DNA of 9,764 nucleotides from CAYZJD01 sp964478455 (GTDB lineage Bacteria; Acidobacteriota; Terriglobia; Bryobacterales; Bryobacteraceae), in NCBI GenBank assembly GCA_964478455.1, contig CAYZJD010000158.1, positions 1 to 9,764 on the forward strand, given 5' to 3'. Below the pieces are notes generated by a model. That model was not told where the DNA came from and ran no database searches. It was given only the letters and a program-made list of their open reading frames with translations. Shown here piece by piece: positions 1 to 5,580 of this stretch. The translations under genes and the position numbers were made by a program. Every line of letters begins with the position of its first letter. The stretch's first letter is position 1.

Positions 1-1
1 C

Positions 2-727
2 GTTCTCGGCCTAGCGCGGAAGATCGCGGCCGGCATCTCGCTGCCGCCGGTCCCGCCGGCGGGGGAGGAGCGGCGCCGCTGGGTGGGGAGCCAGCGAGTG
101 AGGTTGCGGGAAACGGTTCACTACAAGCCCGTCTCAGTGCGCCACGCCTGGCCCGTGCACAACACCAAGAACAAGGGCCTGGAGACGGTTGCGTGGCGCT
201 TTGAGTTTGAGAACGGCCTGAGCGCCGCAGGCGTGCTGTTCAAGGCGATCGCCGCGCCCCAGAGCGCGCCGGTCACGCTGGTGCTCGACGACCGAGGGAA
301 GCAGAATGCAGCCGCCGAGGTCTCCGAGCGCGTGAACCGGGGCGAGCGCGTGCTCGCGCTCGACCTTCTCTTCACCGGAGACGCCGCGCCGCAGAAGCCG
401 GGACCGGATCACTATGCCCAGATGATCGCCGCCGCGGGCGAGCGGCCGCTCGGCATCGAAGCGGCGCAACTGGCGGCGATCGCGCGCTGGCTCGGCGCTG
501 CCCGGCCGCGAATCGAGAGCCGTGGCATGCGAAGTCAGGTAGTCGCCTTGGTGGCGGCCGCGCTCGAGCCGCAACTGTTCGGCGAGCGCGTTCACCGCGA
601 CGGCATCGCCTCGCTGCGACTCCTGCTCGACAAGCCCGTCGAATACAACGAAGCGCCGGACCTCTTCTGCTTCGGCCTGCTCAAGGAGTTCGATATCGAT
701 CGCCTGGAAGCGATCGCCGGGCGATGA
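2..727 (+). CDS. Acetylxylan-esterase-like / alpha-beta hydrolase family protein, C-terminal part (5' end outside window)
   Basis: The frame is open from base 2 to the TGA at 725-727 with no stop, so the gene enters from the left edge; the GTG at 83 is probably an internal valine codon. About 241 residues are visible. The segment VTLVLDDRGKQ followed by GERVLALDLLFTGDA looks like the beta-strand and turn region of hydrolases annotated as acetylxylan esterase or dienelactone hydrolase in Planctomycetes and Acidobacteriota. The ending APDLFCFGLLKEFDIDRLEAIA matches how I remember that group finishing. Where a GxSxG nucleophile elbow would be expected, before the AALVAAALEP-like helix, the sequence reads S-R-G-M-R-S-Q, so no classical elbow is visible here. 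The enzyme may be degenerate in this domain or have its active site upstream. The substrate is unknown. The family call is from memory of sequence patterns and moderately uncertain; that it codes is well supported by length and composition. Confidence 0.6.
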   Translation, partial: VLGLARKIAAGISLPPVPPAGEERRRWVGSQRVRLRETVHYKPVSVRHAWPVHNTKNKGLETVAWRFEFENGLSAAGVLFKAIAAPQSAPVTLVLDDRGKQNAAAEVSERVNRGERVLALDLLFTGDAAPQKPGPDHYAQMIAAAGERPLGIEAAQLAAIARWLGAARPRIESRGMRSQVVALVAAALEPQLFGERVHRDGIASLRLLLDKPVEYNEAPDLFCFGLLKEFDIDRLEAIAGR

Positions 728-730
728 GGC

Positions 731-871
731 TCACGCCAATTGGCGCAGGTACCAGGAGATGAACTTGTCCACCTCCACCTCCGCCTCCGCATAAACGCCG
801 GGCCGGTACGCACGCGACCGCACCCCGGCCTGGTTCTCCTCGCAGATCCTCTTGTCTTGCTCGGCGGCGGC
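731..871 (-). pseudogene. Remnant of the C-terminus of a Rieske non-heme iron oxygenase alpha subunit
   Basis: Reading the minus strand from about 871 down to the TGA at 731-733 gives roughly 46 codons without a start. The peptide begins AAAEQDKRICEENQAG, continues VRSRAYRPGVYAEAEV and ends DKFISWYLRQLA. This is the usual closing pattern of Rieske ring-hydroxylating or choline-monooxygenase-like alpha subunits: an E-D-x-x-[IL]-C-E-x-x-Q helix, then G-[LV]-x-S-x-x-Y-x-x-G, then a final helix with F-x-x-[WL]. The Rieske iron-sulfur domain and the iron-binding 2-His-1-carboxylate residues would lie upstream and are absent, because the frame runs directly into the 3' end of the HEPN gene and meets a stop near 923. 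It therefore looks like a decapitated gene left when the neighbouring HEPN/MNT module or another rearrangement removed the rest. The match rests on pattern recognition over a short stretch. Confidence 0.6.
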
Positions 872-887
872 GCCATCCCGTCGCGAG

Positions 888-1307
888 TCAACTTCTGGAC
901 AGAAAGGGACGCAGCTCAGCCATCACCGTCTCCTTAGTCCGGCGAGCCAATTCGAAGAGCTTCTCCTCTTCGCCAGGCAGGACGTCGGGGACGTCGCCAG
1001 GATAGCGCACATCGACTCCATAGGGGCTGAGTTCGGCGACCTCGCGAAGCACGACTGCCATCTCCGGCGAGACACGGGGTACAAGGTTCAACAACAGGCG
1101 AATGTTGTGGCTCTTCGGGAATTCGATCTGATGCCGGACCAGGAACGCCTTGAGGTATTTCTCGGCGGCTTGTTGGCAGTGGAACGCGATGATGTCGCGA
1201 AGCCGGTCCTCGTCCCGCAGCAGTCTCTCCGCAGCGCGATAGTCCCGCTCCGCCTTCCCGACCCAGTCCCCCGTCAGGTCCCGCAGAACCTCCTCAGGCG
1301 GCTTCAT
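888..1307 (-). CDS. HEPN-domain protein, probable toxin partner of the adjacent nucleotidyltransferase
   Basis: The gene encodes 139 residues, a usual size for a stand-alone HEPN protein. Helical signature segments are visible: WVGKAERDYRAAERLL (residues 15-30), FHCQQAAEKYLKAFLV (42-57), SHNIRLLL (66-73) and the YPGD turn (102-105). These are the hallmarks of the Pfam HEPN group that is paired with minimal nucleotidyltransferases. In characterised HEPN toxins an R-x4-6-H motif cleaves RNA. Here the only fit is R37-x5-H43, lying in the conserved FHCQQ helix rather than near the C-terminus, so ribonuclease activity is uncertain. The ATG at 1305-1307 overlaps the end of the upstream MNT gene by 14 bases, implying coupled translation and a two-protein complex. 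The stop at 888-890 lies only about 17 bases from the oxygenase remnant. The HEPN identity is confident; the toxin role is inference from family and pairing. Confidence 0.85.
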   Translation of the reverse strand: MKPPEEVLRDLTGDWVGKAERDYRAAERLLRDEDRLRDIIAFHCQQAAEKYLKAFLVRHQIEFPKSHNIRLLLNLVPRVSPEMAVVLREVAELSPYGVDVRYPGDVPDVLPGEEEKLFELARRTKETVMAELRPFLSRS

Positions 1308-1614
1308 AGATCACTCGGCCGTATTTGTGAGCAGGATAGGCAAGGCCACCGAAAATGTTCTTCGACTCCTCGAAGCGTTCCGTGGCAATGACGAATACGT
1401 CGACAGGGAAACCCAGGTCACCAAGCGACTCCCAAATCCGCAATCGTTCTTCACGCGTGTTCGAGGGCGAGCGTTCCACCACCAGCAGGTCAATGTCGCT
1501 GTCGCGCGTCATCGCGCCGGTCGCCGCTGAACCGAACAGAATGACCCGATCGGGCTTGGTAACCCGAAGGATGCGCTGGACGATCTCCTGCACAACGTTG
1601 TCGTCGATGCCCAT
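1294..1614 (-). CDS. MNT-type minimal nucleotidyltransferase, probable antitoxin (MntA-like)
   Basis: From the ATG at 1612-1614 the product is 106 residues. It contains the polymerase-beta-fold signature G-S-x10-D-x-D: G28-S29 in LFGSA, then D40 and D42 in SDIDLLVVE, and a third acidic residue D72 in PVDVFV. All three metal-binding aspartates are therefore present and the enzyme should be able to transfer nucleotides. In characterised MntA/HepT pairs the MNT enzyme inactivates its HEPN partner by adding AMP to a tyrosine. The reading frame continues upstream to 1821, but that part is arginine-rich, overlaps the enolase gene and has no family similarity, so it is not used. Alternative ATGs at 1623 and 1626 are possible; the one at 1614 is preceded by GGGG only a few bases away. 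The gene comes first in the pair and overlaps the HEPN gene. Its role is inferred from family and pairing. Confidence 0.85.
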   Translation of the reverse strand: MGIDDNVVQEIVQRILRVTKPDRVILFGSAATGAMTRDSDIDLLVVERSPSNTREERLRIWESLGDLGFPVDVFVIATERFEESKNIFGGLAYPAHKYGRVIYEAA

Positions 1615-1634
1615 CAACCCCATCATATGCGGGT

Positions 1635-1709
1635 GTGCACGACCATTTCCACGCTTACCTGCGGGTCGAGTTCGAGCGGGTCTATGGTCCGGCCACCGGT
1701 CCCCACTAA
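1635..1709 (+). pseudogene. Possible 3' tail of an unidentified plus-strand gene
   Basis: Between the MNT start and the end of the enolase-superfamily gene, the plus strand reads VHDHFHAYLRVEFE followed by RVYGPATGPH and a TAA at 1707-1709. Third codon positions are mostly G or C, as in the genes around it. Its stop codon overlaps the opposite-strand stop of the enolase gene (1706-1708), a tail-to-tail arrangement typical of two real convergent genes. Upstream the frame runs into the antisense of the MNT gene, where the peptide loses any protein-like character. I do not recognise the family. It could be a gene tail left when the HEPN/MNT module arrived, or a chance open stretch in high-GC DNA. 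Confidence 0.25.
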
Positions 1710-3025
1710 TACGGCCAAGCCGAGTCATCGGCCCGCCGGATGGTCGGGCGCAGCCGCCGCAGGTACGGGTATTTCTTCGCCGCCGCCTCGTTGACGTCGA
1801 TGCCGAGGCCGGGCTTGTCATTGATAGTGATGTAGCCGTCCCGATACTCCGGCATCGCGGAAAACACTTCGCGAACCGCGTCTCCCCAGCCGACCGCGAA
1901 TTCCTGGATGCCGAAGTTCGGCACGCTGAGACTCACGTGGCAGTTGGCCATATGCGCCACCGGTGAAATGTTGCCCGGACCGTGCCATGCGGTCAGGATG
2001 CCGTACGGCTCCGAGATGGCAGCGATCTTCTTGCCCGCGGTGATCCCGCCGCAGTGAACGAGATCGTGGCGCAGGTAATCGATCAGGTGCTCCGTGATCA
2101 GGTTCAGGCCGTCCCATTGCCCGGTGTAGGCCTCGCCCATCGCCAGCGGGGTGCTCGACTGCCGGCGGATGATCCGGAAGGTGTCGAGGTGCTCCGGGCG
2201 CAGCGGATCTTCGAAGTAGAACAGGTTGTACGGCTCGACGGCCTTGGCGAGGACAATGGCCTGGCTGGGCGTGATGCGCTCGTGGACGTCGTGCAGCAGC
2301 TCGATCTCCTCGCCCACCGTCTTCCGCAAATGCTCGAGCAGCCTCGGCAATGTGCGGACGTACGGTCCCGGCTCCCACATCTCGACCGGAGGAACGCCTT
2401 CCGCGAACGCTTTTTCCGTGGCGGCGCGCTGGCGCTCGGACGGCGGGAAGGCGTATCCGGATTCGGCGCCCGGCGGCGCCACCTGGACCTTGATGACCCT
2501 GTAGCCGGTGGCCATCAGCTTTCGCACGCCTTCCTCGACTTCCTGGAAGCTGCGGCCTCCGGTGCTCGTGTACGTGAGCAGGCGCTCCCGCGCTTTGCCG
2601 CCAAGCAGTTCGTAAACCGCAAGCCCGGCCACCTTGCCCTTGATGTCCCACAGCGCCATATCGATGCCGCTGATAGCCGACATGTGCACGGAGCCGGACC
2701 GATAGTAGGGAAGGAAGAACAGCGTCTGCCAGATGTCTTCCAGCCGCATGGGATTGCGGCCGATGAGAGCGGGCTTCAAGTGCTCTTCGATGAAGGCGGC
2801 GATCCCGAGCTCGCTACCTGAGCAGGTGGCGTCGCCCCAGCCATACAGGCCCGGCTCGCTGGTCGTAATCTTGACCAGCACGAAGTTGCCGAGCGCGGCG
2901 CGGTCGGGGTTGGTCACGAGCACCTGGACACCGGTGATCTTGAGGTTTCGTCGAACGGCGGAATCGCCGCGGGCCGGCAGCATCGCCGGGGCGGCAAGAG
3001 TATAGAGGAACTGGCGGCGGTTCAT
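1706..3025 (-). CDS. Enolase-superfamily sugar-acid dehydratase, D-mannonate dehydratase (ManD/RspA)-like, with a Tat-type leader
   Basis: This complete 439-residue protein has a leader MNRRQFLYTLAAPAML, with paired arginines and a hydrophobic stretch, that looks like a twin-arginine export signal. The capping domain follows, with GWGDATCSG at 62-70 and SAISGIDMALWDIKGK at 116-131. The TIM-barrel metal site is intact: D246 in LLHDVHER, E272 in FYFEDPL and E298 in LAMGEAY. Candidate catalytic histidines are H248 (D-x-H) and H348 (TAWHGPGNISPV). The D-V-H triplet, LIDYLRHDLVHCGGIT and VPNFGIQEF are features of the ManD/RspA branch, whose members dehydrate D-mannonate or D-gluconate or have lost most activity. 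The exact substrate cannot be read from sequence. Export would be unusual for a sugar-acid dehydratase but recurs in Acidobacteriota and Planctomycetes, where such leaders are common. No strong ribosome-binding site precedes the ATG. The gene seems unrelated to the nos operon upstream of it, from which about 109 bases separate it. Confidence 0.88.
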   Translation of the reverse strand: MNRRQFLYTLAAPAMLPARGDSAVRRNLKITGVQVLVTNPDRAALGNFVLVKITTSEPGLYGWGDATCSGSELGIAAFIEEHLKPALIGRNPMRLEDIWQTLFFLPYYRSGSVHMSAISGIDMALWDIKGKVAGLAVYELLGGKARERLLTYTSTGGRSFQEVEEGVRKLMATGYRVIKVQVAPPGAESGYAFPPSERQRAATEKAFAEGVPPVEMWEPGPYVRTLPRLLEHLRKTVGEEIELLHDVHERITPSQAIVLAKAVEPYNLFYFEDPLRPEHLDTFRIIRRQSSTPLAMGEAYTGQWDGLNLITEHLIDYLRHDLVHCGGITAGKKIAAISEPYGILTAWHGPGNISPVAHMANCHVSLSVPNFGIQEFAVGWGDAVREVFSAMPEYRDGYITINDKPGLGIDVNEAAAKKYPYLRRLRPTIRRADDSAWPY

Positions 3026-3072
3026 GGAGCGATTGTGACAGAAGCGGGTGGCCCGTTCACATACGGAGACTG

Positions 3073-3086
3073 TCCCGATTTCGGGA
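3073..3086. repeat. Short perfect inverted repeat between nosY and the enolase-superfamily gene
   Basis: The sequence tcccga-tt-tcggga is a perfect 6-base-pair inverted repeat. It lies about 50 bases beyond the nosY stop and about 48 bases before the enolase-superfamily start, both read on the minus strand. It may be a weak hairpin ending the nos transcript or an operator for the downstream gene. No run of T follows it in the direction of transcription, so a standard intrinsic terminator is not supported. The rest of the 3026-3134 gap shows no recognisable promoter. Confidence 0.35.
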
Positions 3087-3134
3087 TCACGCTATGAGGG
3101 CTGGCTGCCGCCGCGGCCCGGGCAGGCCGCACGG

Positions 3135-3986
3135 CTACACATCCTGCTTCCGGAGGGCGCGGTCGGCGATGAAGAGCGGCCCAGCGATCCACAGCAGGAG
3201 CGCCGACAGGACCGCCAGGCTGCCCGCTGCCTTACCTCCGAGAAACTTCACCAGTGCCGCGCCGGCGGCGCCGAAGACCGGCGTGTCGCTGAGGGCGATG
3301 AGGCTGGAGACACGGACGAGGTCCACGGGATTGCCGAACAGGGAAAGGAAGAGGAAGAGGTTCGCCGTCCGTTCCCTGAAGAGGAACGCCAGCCCGATGA
3401 CGAGAAGGTCATAGAACAGAACGAAGAAGAACCAGAGGAAGACGGAGAAGGCCAGAGCGCGGGTCCTGGTGCGGCCCAGAACGCCCGCCATCGCTCCGAG
3501 TGAGAGGAAGATCAGCGCCAGGAGGAGGGAGAGCCCGGCAACGGCGAGAAACCGGCTGACGCCGTCCGGACCGGCGTGAGCGGAGACGATGAGGCCGGCG
3601 AGGCCGAAACCGAACAGGGTGGCGGCGGCAAGGGAAAGGAAGAGGCCGAGGATCTTGCCCAGGAGGATCTCGGTGCGGGTCACGGGTTGCGAGAACAGGA
3701 GTTCACTCGCGCCCTTCTCGCCGGTGAGGCTCAAGGCGCCCATGCTGAGCGCAACCATCGGGATGAGGTACAGAACGAGGTTCAGCAGGCTGGCGGCCGT
3801 CCTCAAGAATCCCTGGAAACCGACCGTCCCCGCGGTGGCCAGGCCGAAATAGGAGATCGCCAGCGTCAGGGCGCCGAAGACGCCCGCGAAGATCAGCGTC
3901 CACTTGCTCCTGACGCTGATTTTCAACTCCTGCCGGGCCAGCGTGATCACCGCCTGAGTTTCCATCATCTCCTCGCTCGCCGTCAT
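3135..3986 (-). CDS. nosY: NosY, membrane subunit of the NosFY ABC transporter for nitrous oxide reductase maturation
   Basis: The product is 283 residues, close to the usual size of NosY. Six hydrophobic segments are visible near residues 29-49, 66-86, 108-135, 147-170, 176-203 and 255-274. The sequence GEKGASELLFSQPVTRTEILLGK (89-111 region) is the characteristic cytoplasmic loop of ABC-2-type permeases of the NosY group, and GNPVDLVRV (218-226) is another family landmark. NosY pairs with the NosF ATPase in the inner membrane and works with the periplasmic NosD in building the CuZ cluster of NosZ; recent structural work on NosDFY shows that it acts as an energy-transducing machine. The ATG overlaps the TGA of the SUMF1-fold gene as ATGA at 3983-3986. 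It is the last gene of the cluster and is separated from its usual partner nosF by nosL and the SUMF1-fold gene. Confidence 0.93.
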   Translation of the reverse strand: MTASEEMMETQAVITLARQELKISVRSKWTLIFAGVFGALTLAISYFGLATAGTVGFQGFLRTAASLLNLVLYLIPMVALSMGALSLTGEKGASELLFSQPVTRTEILLGKILGLFLSLAAATLFGFGLAGLIVSAHAGPDGVSRFLAVAGLSLLLALIFLSLGAMAGVLGRTRTRALAFSVFLWFFFVLFYDLLVIGLAFLFRERTANLFLFLSLFGNPVDLVRVSSLIALSDTPVFGAAGAALVKFLGGKAAGSLAVLSALLLWIAGPLFIADRALRKQDV

Positions 3987-5182
3987 GGCCGCATCCGGGC
4001 GACGACCCGGAAGCCGAGGTCGTTACCGGCGTGCTCCGGCTGGAAGGAATCCCGGTAAGGCAGGTACAGCGGAGCGCTCGTCGCACTGTACCACGAGCCG
4101 CCCCGCACGGACCGCCGCCCTGGCGTCCCATCGTGGTTTCGATCGTCGTCTTCGTACGGCGCCTGCTGGTTGTAATGACGAAACACCGATTGCGTCCATT
4201 CGGCCACGTTGCCCGAGGCGTGGTACAAGCCGTAGCGGTTCGGCTTGTAGACGGATCGCGAGTCCGCAACGCCGGCGACCGTGACGGCCACGTCCGGGTT
4301 CTTCTTCCAGTTGTACAGCCCGACTTCGGCGTCGCTGATCGCCATTCCCAGGCCGTAATCGAAGCTATCCGGCCCCCGAGCCGCTTTTTCCCATTCGGCG
4401 TCGGCGGGAAGAGAGAAGATCCACCGCTCTCTGCCCAGCTTCCGCGTGAGCCAGCGGCAGTAGGCGTTTGCTTCGAACCAGTTCACGAGCACGACGGGCT
4501 GGTCCGGCTGTCCGAACCGCTTGTATTCCGCATCCCATGGCTTGAGCTGGGCGGCGGCTGACGTCGGATGGGCCGTTCGCCATCTCCACCCGTCTTCGCT
4601 CCAGTTCTGAGCCTCAGCGTATCCATCCGGATCCCTCAGAAATCGCCTGAACTCCGCGTTGGTTACTTCCCAGGCGCTGATGAAGAACGCGGTCAGCCAG
4701 ACGTAGTGAGGCTCGCGCGGGTTCAGCCGGTCTCCGATCAGAGAGTAGCCGCTCGGGATGTACACGAATTCCGAGGTGCTTTCCGGCAGCAGCGGCGGGG
4801 AGGCCGGCGGCGGGCGGATTGTGACAGTGAAAGCCCCGTCTCGATCCGGACCGCCGCGATAGCCCAGGAGCGGAACCGGATAGAAGAGGATTCTCCCCGT
4901 GCCCGCCGCCGCGAGGAAGTAGTTACCCGGCGGCAGCCAGCCATGCATTGCGCCAAAGTCAGGGACCTCGACGGCGTCCTGAGGACTTCTGCCCGCCCGG
5001 AAAAGACGAAGCCGGGCACCGGCCAGGTTCGAGACGGTCAACTCGGTTTCCTGCCGCTCATAGCGAAGGCTCTCGGCGCGCTCGCGGGCCGCCCAGCGCA
5101 GGGCGAAGAGGCCCGCGGCCGCCAGGGCCGCCGCCGCAACCGCTGCCGCCGTGAGCTTCGTCACTTTCCCAGGTCGGCCCAT
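3983..5182 (-). CDS. Membrane-anchored SUMF1/FGE-fold protein inserted in the nos operon, lacking the catalytic cysteines
   Basis: This 399-residue protein starts with a basic tip and one hydrophobic segment (about 9-28), so the bulk is predicted to lie outside the cytoplasm. Residues 44-126 form a separate beta-rich region with LPPGNYFLAAAG, resembling PEGA-like surface modules. Residues 137-397 are a SUMF1 (formylglycine-generating enzyme) domain: EFVYIPSGYSLIGD, then AWEVTNAEFRRFL, PVVLVNWFEANAYCRWL, FSLPADAEWEKAARG, YGLYHASGNVAEWT, SVRGGSWYSA and NDLGFRVVARM. The two copper-binding cysteines of FGE would fall shortly after R-G-G-S, where this protein has S366 and P371. The only cysteine in the whole protein is C242 in the helix. 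Formylglycine formation is therefore unlikely, and the iron-binding histidine pattern of EgtB is not seen either. The gene overlaps nosL by 22 bases and nosY by 4, so it is made with the NosZ maturation proteins. The fold is confident; a role in NosZ assembly is inference. Confidence 0.88.
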   Translation of the reverse strand: MGRPGKVTKLTAAAVAAAALAAAGLFALRWAARERAESLRYERQETELTVSNLAGARLRLFRAGRSPQDAVEVPDFGAMHGWLPPGNYFLAAAGTGRILFYPVPLLGYRGGPDRDGAFTVTIRPPPASPPLLPESTSEFVYIPSGYSLIGDRLNPREPHYVWLTAFFISAWEVTNAEFRRFLRDPDGYAEAQNWSEDGWRWRTAHPTSAAAQLKPWDAEYKRFGQPDQPVVLVNWFEANAYCRWLTRKLGRERWIFSLPADAEWEKAARGPDSFDYGLGMAISDAEVGLYNWKKNPDVAVTVAGVADSRSVYKPNRYGLYHASGNVAEWTQSVFRHYNQQAPYEDDDRNHDGTPGRRSVRGGSWYSATSAPLYLPYRDSFQPEHAGNDLGFRVVARMRP

Positions 5183-5580
5183 GACAGGAGCTGACCTTTG
5201 AACTTAGCGGCGTGGCGTTCGGCGGCCGACCGGTTTCTCAGGGCAATCAAGCCGCTCGCCATCGGGCTCCGTATTTCGTGGGATTTCACGTAATGAGCCT
5301 GTTCCGCTTCGATCCAGGTCTGTGCTTCATAGTCCATGACGAACCGGGCCACCGCCTTGTCCTTCCGGTTGCCTTGGCGCAGAAAGTCGAGCATGCAGCC
5401 GATATCGTCGAACTTGTAGACGGCCTCTTCGGCGTCGATGACCTCGGCGGCAAACGGTTTTTCTGAAACCGCCATCCTGCAAAGCGCGCACATGTCGGCG
5501 GCTTCGATGTCAACCGGCTGTGGCCGTTTGGTCTGGCAAGCCGCCGCTGCCAGCAGGAGGCACAGCAACAGCGTTCTCAT
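5161..5580 (-). CDS. nosL: NosL, outer-face copper chaperone lipoprotein
   Basis: The 139-residue product begins MRTLLLCLLLAAAACQ, a lipoprotein signal with the lipidated cysteine at C15; the -3 position is alanine rather than the commoner leucine. The NosL copper motif is clear in DMCALCRMAVSEKPF, with C31, C34 and M36, followed by FDDIGCMLDFL (C62, M63) and SPMASGLIAL (M107), which supplies a second conserved methionine. NosL binds one Cu(I) and delivers copper to apo-NosZ together with the NosDFY complex. The start is fixed by the signal peptide and by a GAGGTG ribosome-binding site five bases upstream. The first 71 bases of the gene overlap the end of nosF in another frame, and its last 22 bases overlap the SUMF1-fold gene. 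Its place between nosF and nosY is atypical of the best-known nosDFYL order. Confidence 0.95.
   Translation of the reverse strand: MRTLLLCLLLAAAACQTKRPQPVDIEAADMCALCRMAVSEKPFAAEVIDAEEAVYKFDDIGCMLDFLRQGNRKDKAVARFVMDYEAQTWIEAEQAHYVKSHEIRSPMASGLIALRNRSAAERHAAKFKGQLLSWADLGK

Noticed and set aside
728..887. 99-residue minus-strand frame at 592-891 as a gene
   Set aside because: It is arginine/serine-rich and crosses the end of the plus-strand hydrolase; the oxygenase remnant in a different frame explains the coding character of the gap.
1627..1821. N-terminal extension of the MNT protein
   Set aside because: It overlaps the enolase-superfamily gene, is arginine-rich and unrelated to nucleotidyltransferases, and the domain is complete from the ATG at 1614.
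1818..2651. 277-residue minus-strand frame within the enolase-superfamily gene
   Set aside because: It is an out-of-frame reading of a gene whose correct frame has intact catalytic motifs.
3073..3086. Intrinsic terminator of the nos operon
   Set aside because: The stem is only six base pairs and no T-run follows on the minus strand, so it is listed only as an inverted repeat.
3320..3460. Purine-rich stretch (gaggaagag-like units) that could be a tandem repeat
   Set aside because: It is the complement of codons for phenylalanine and leucine in NosY membrane helices; the units are irregular and explained by coding.
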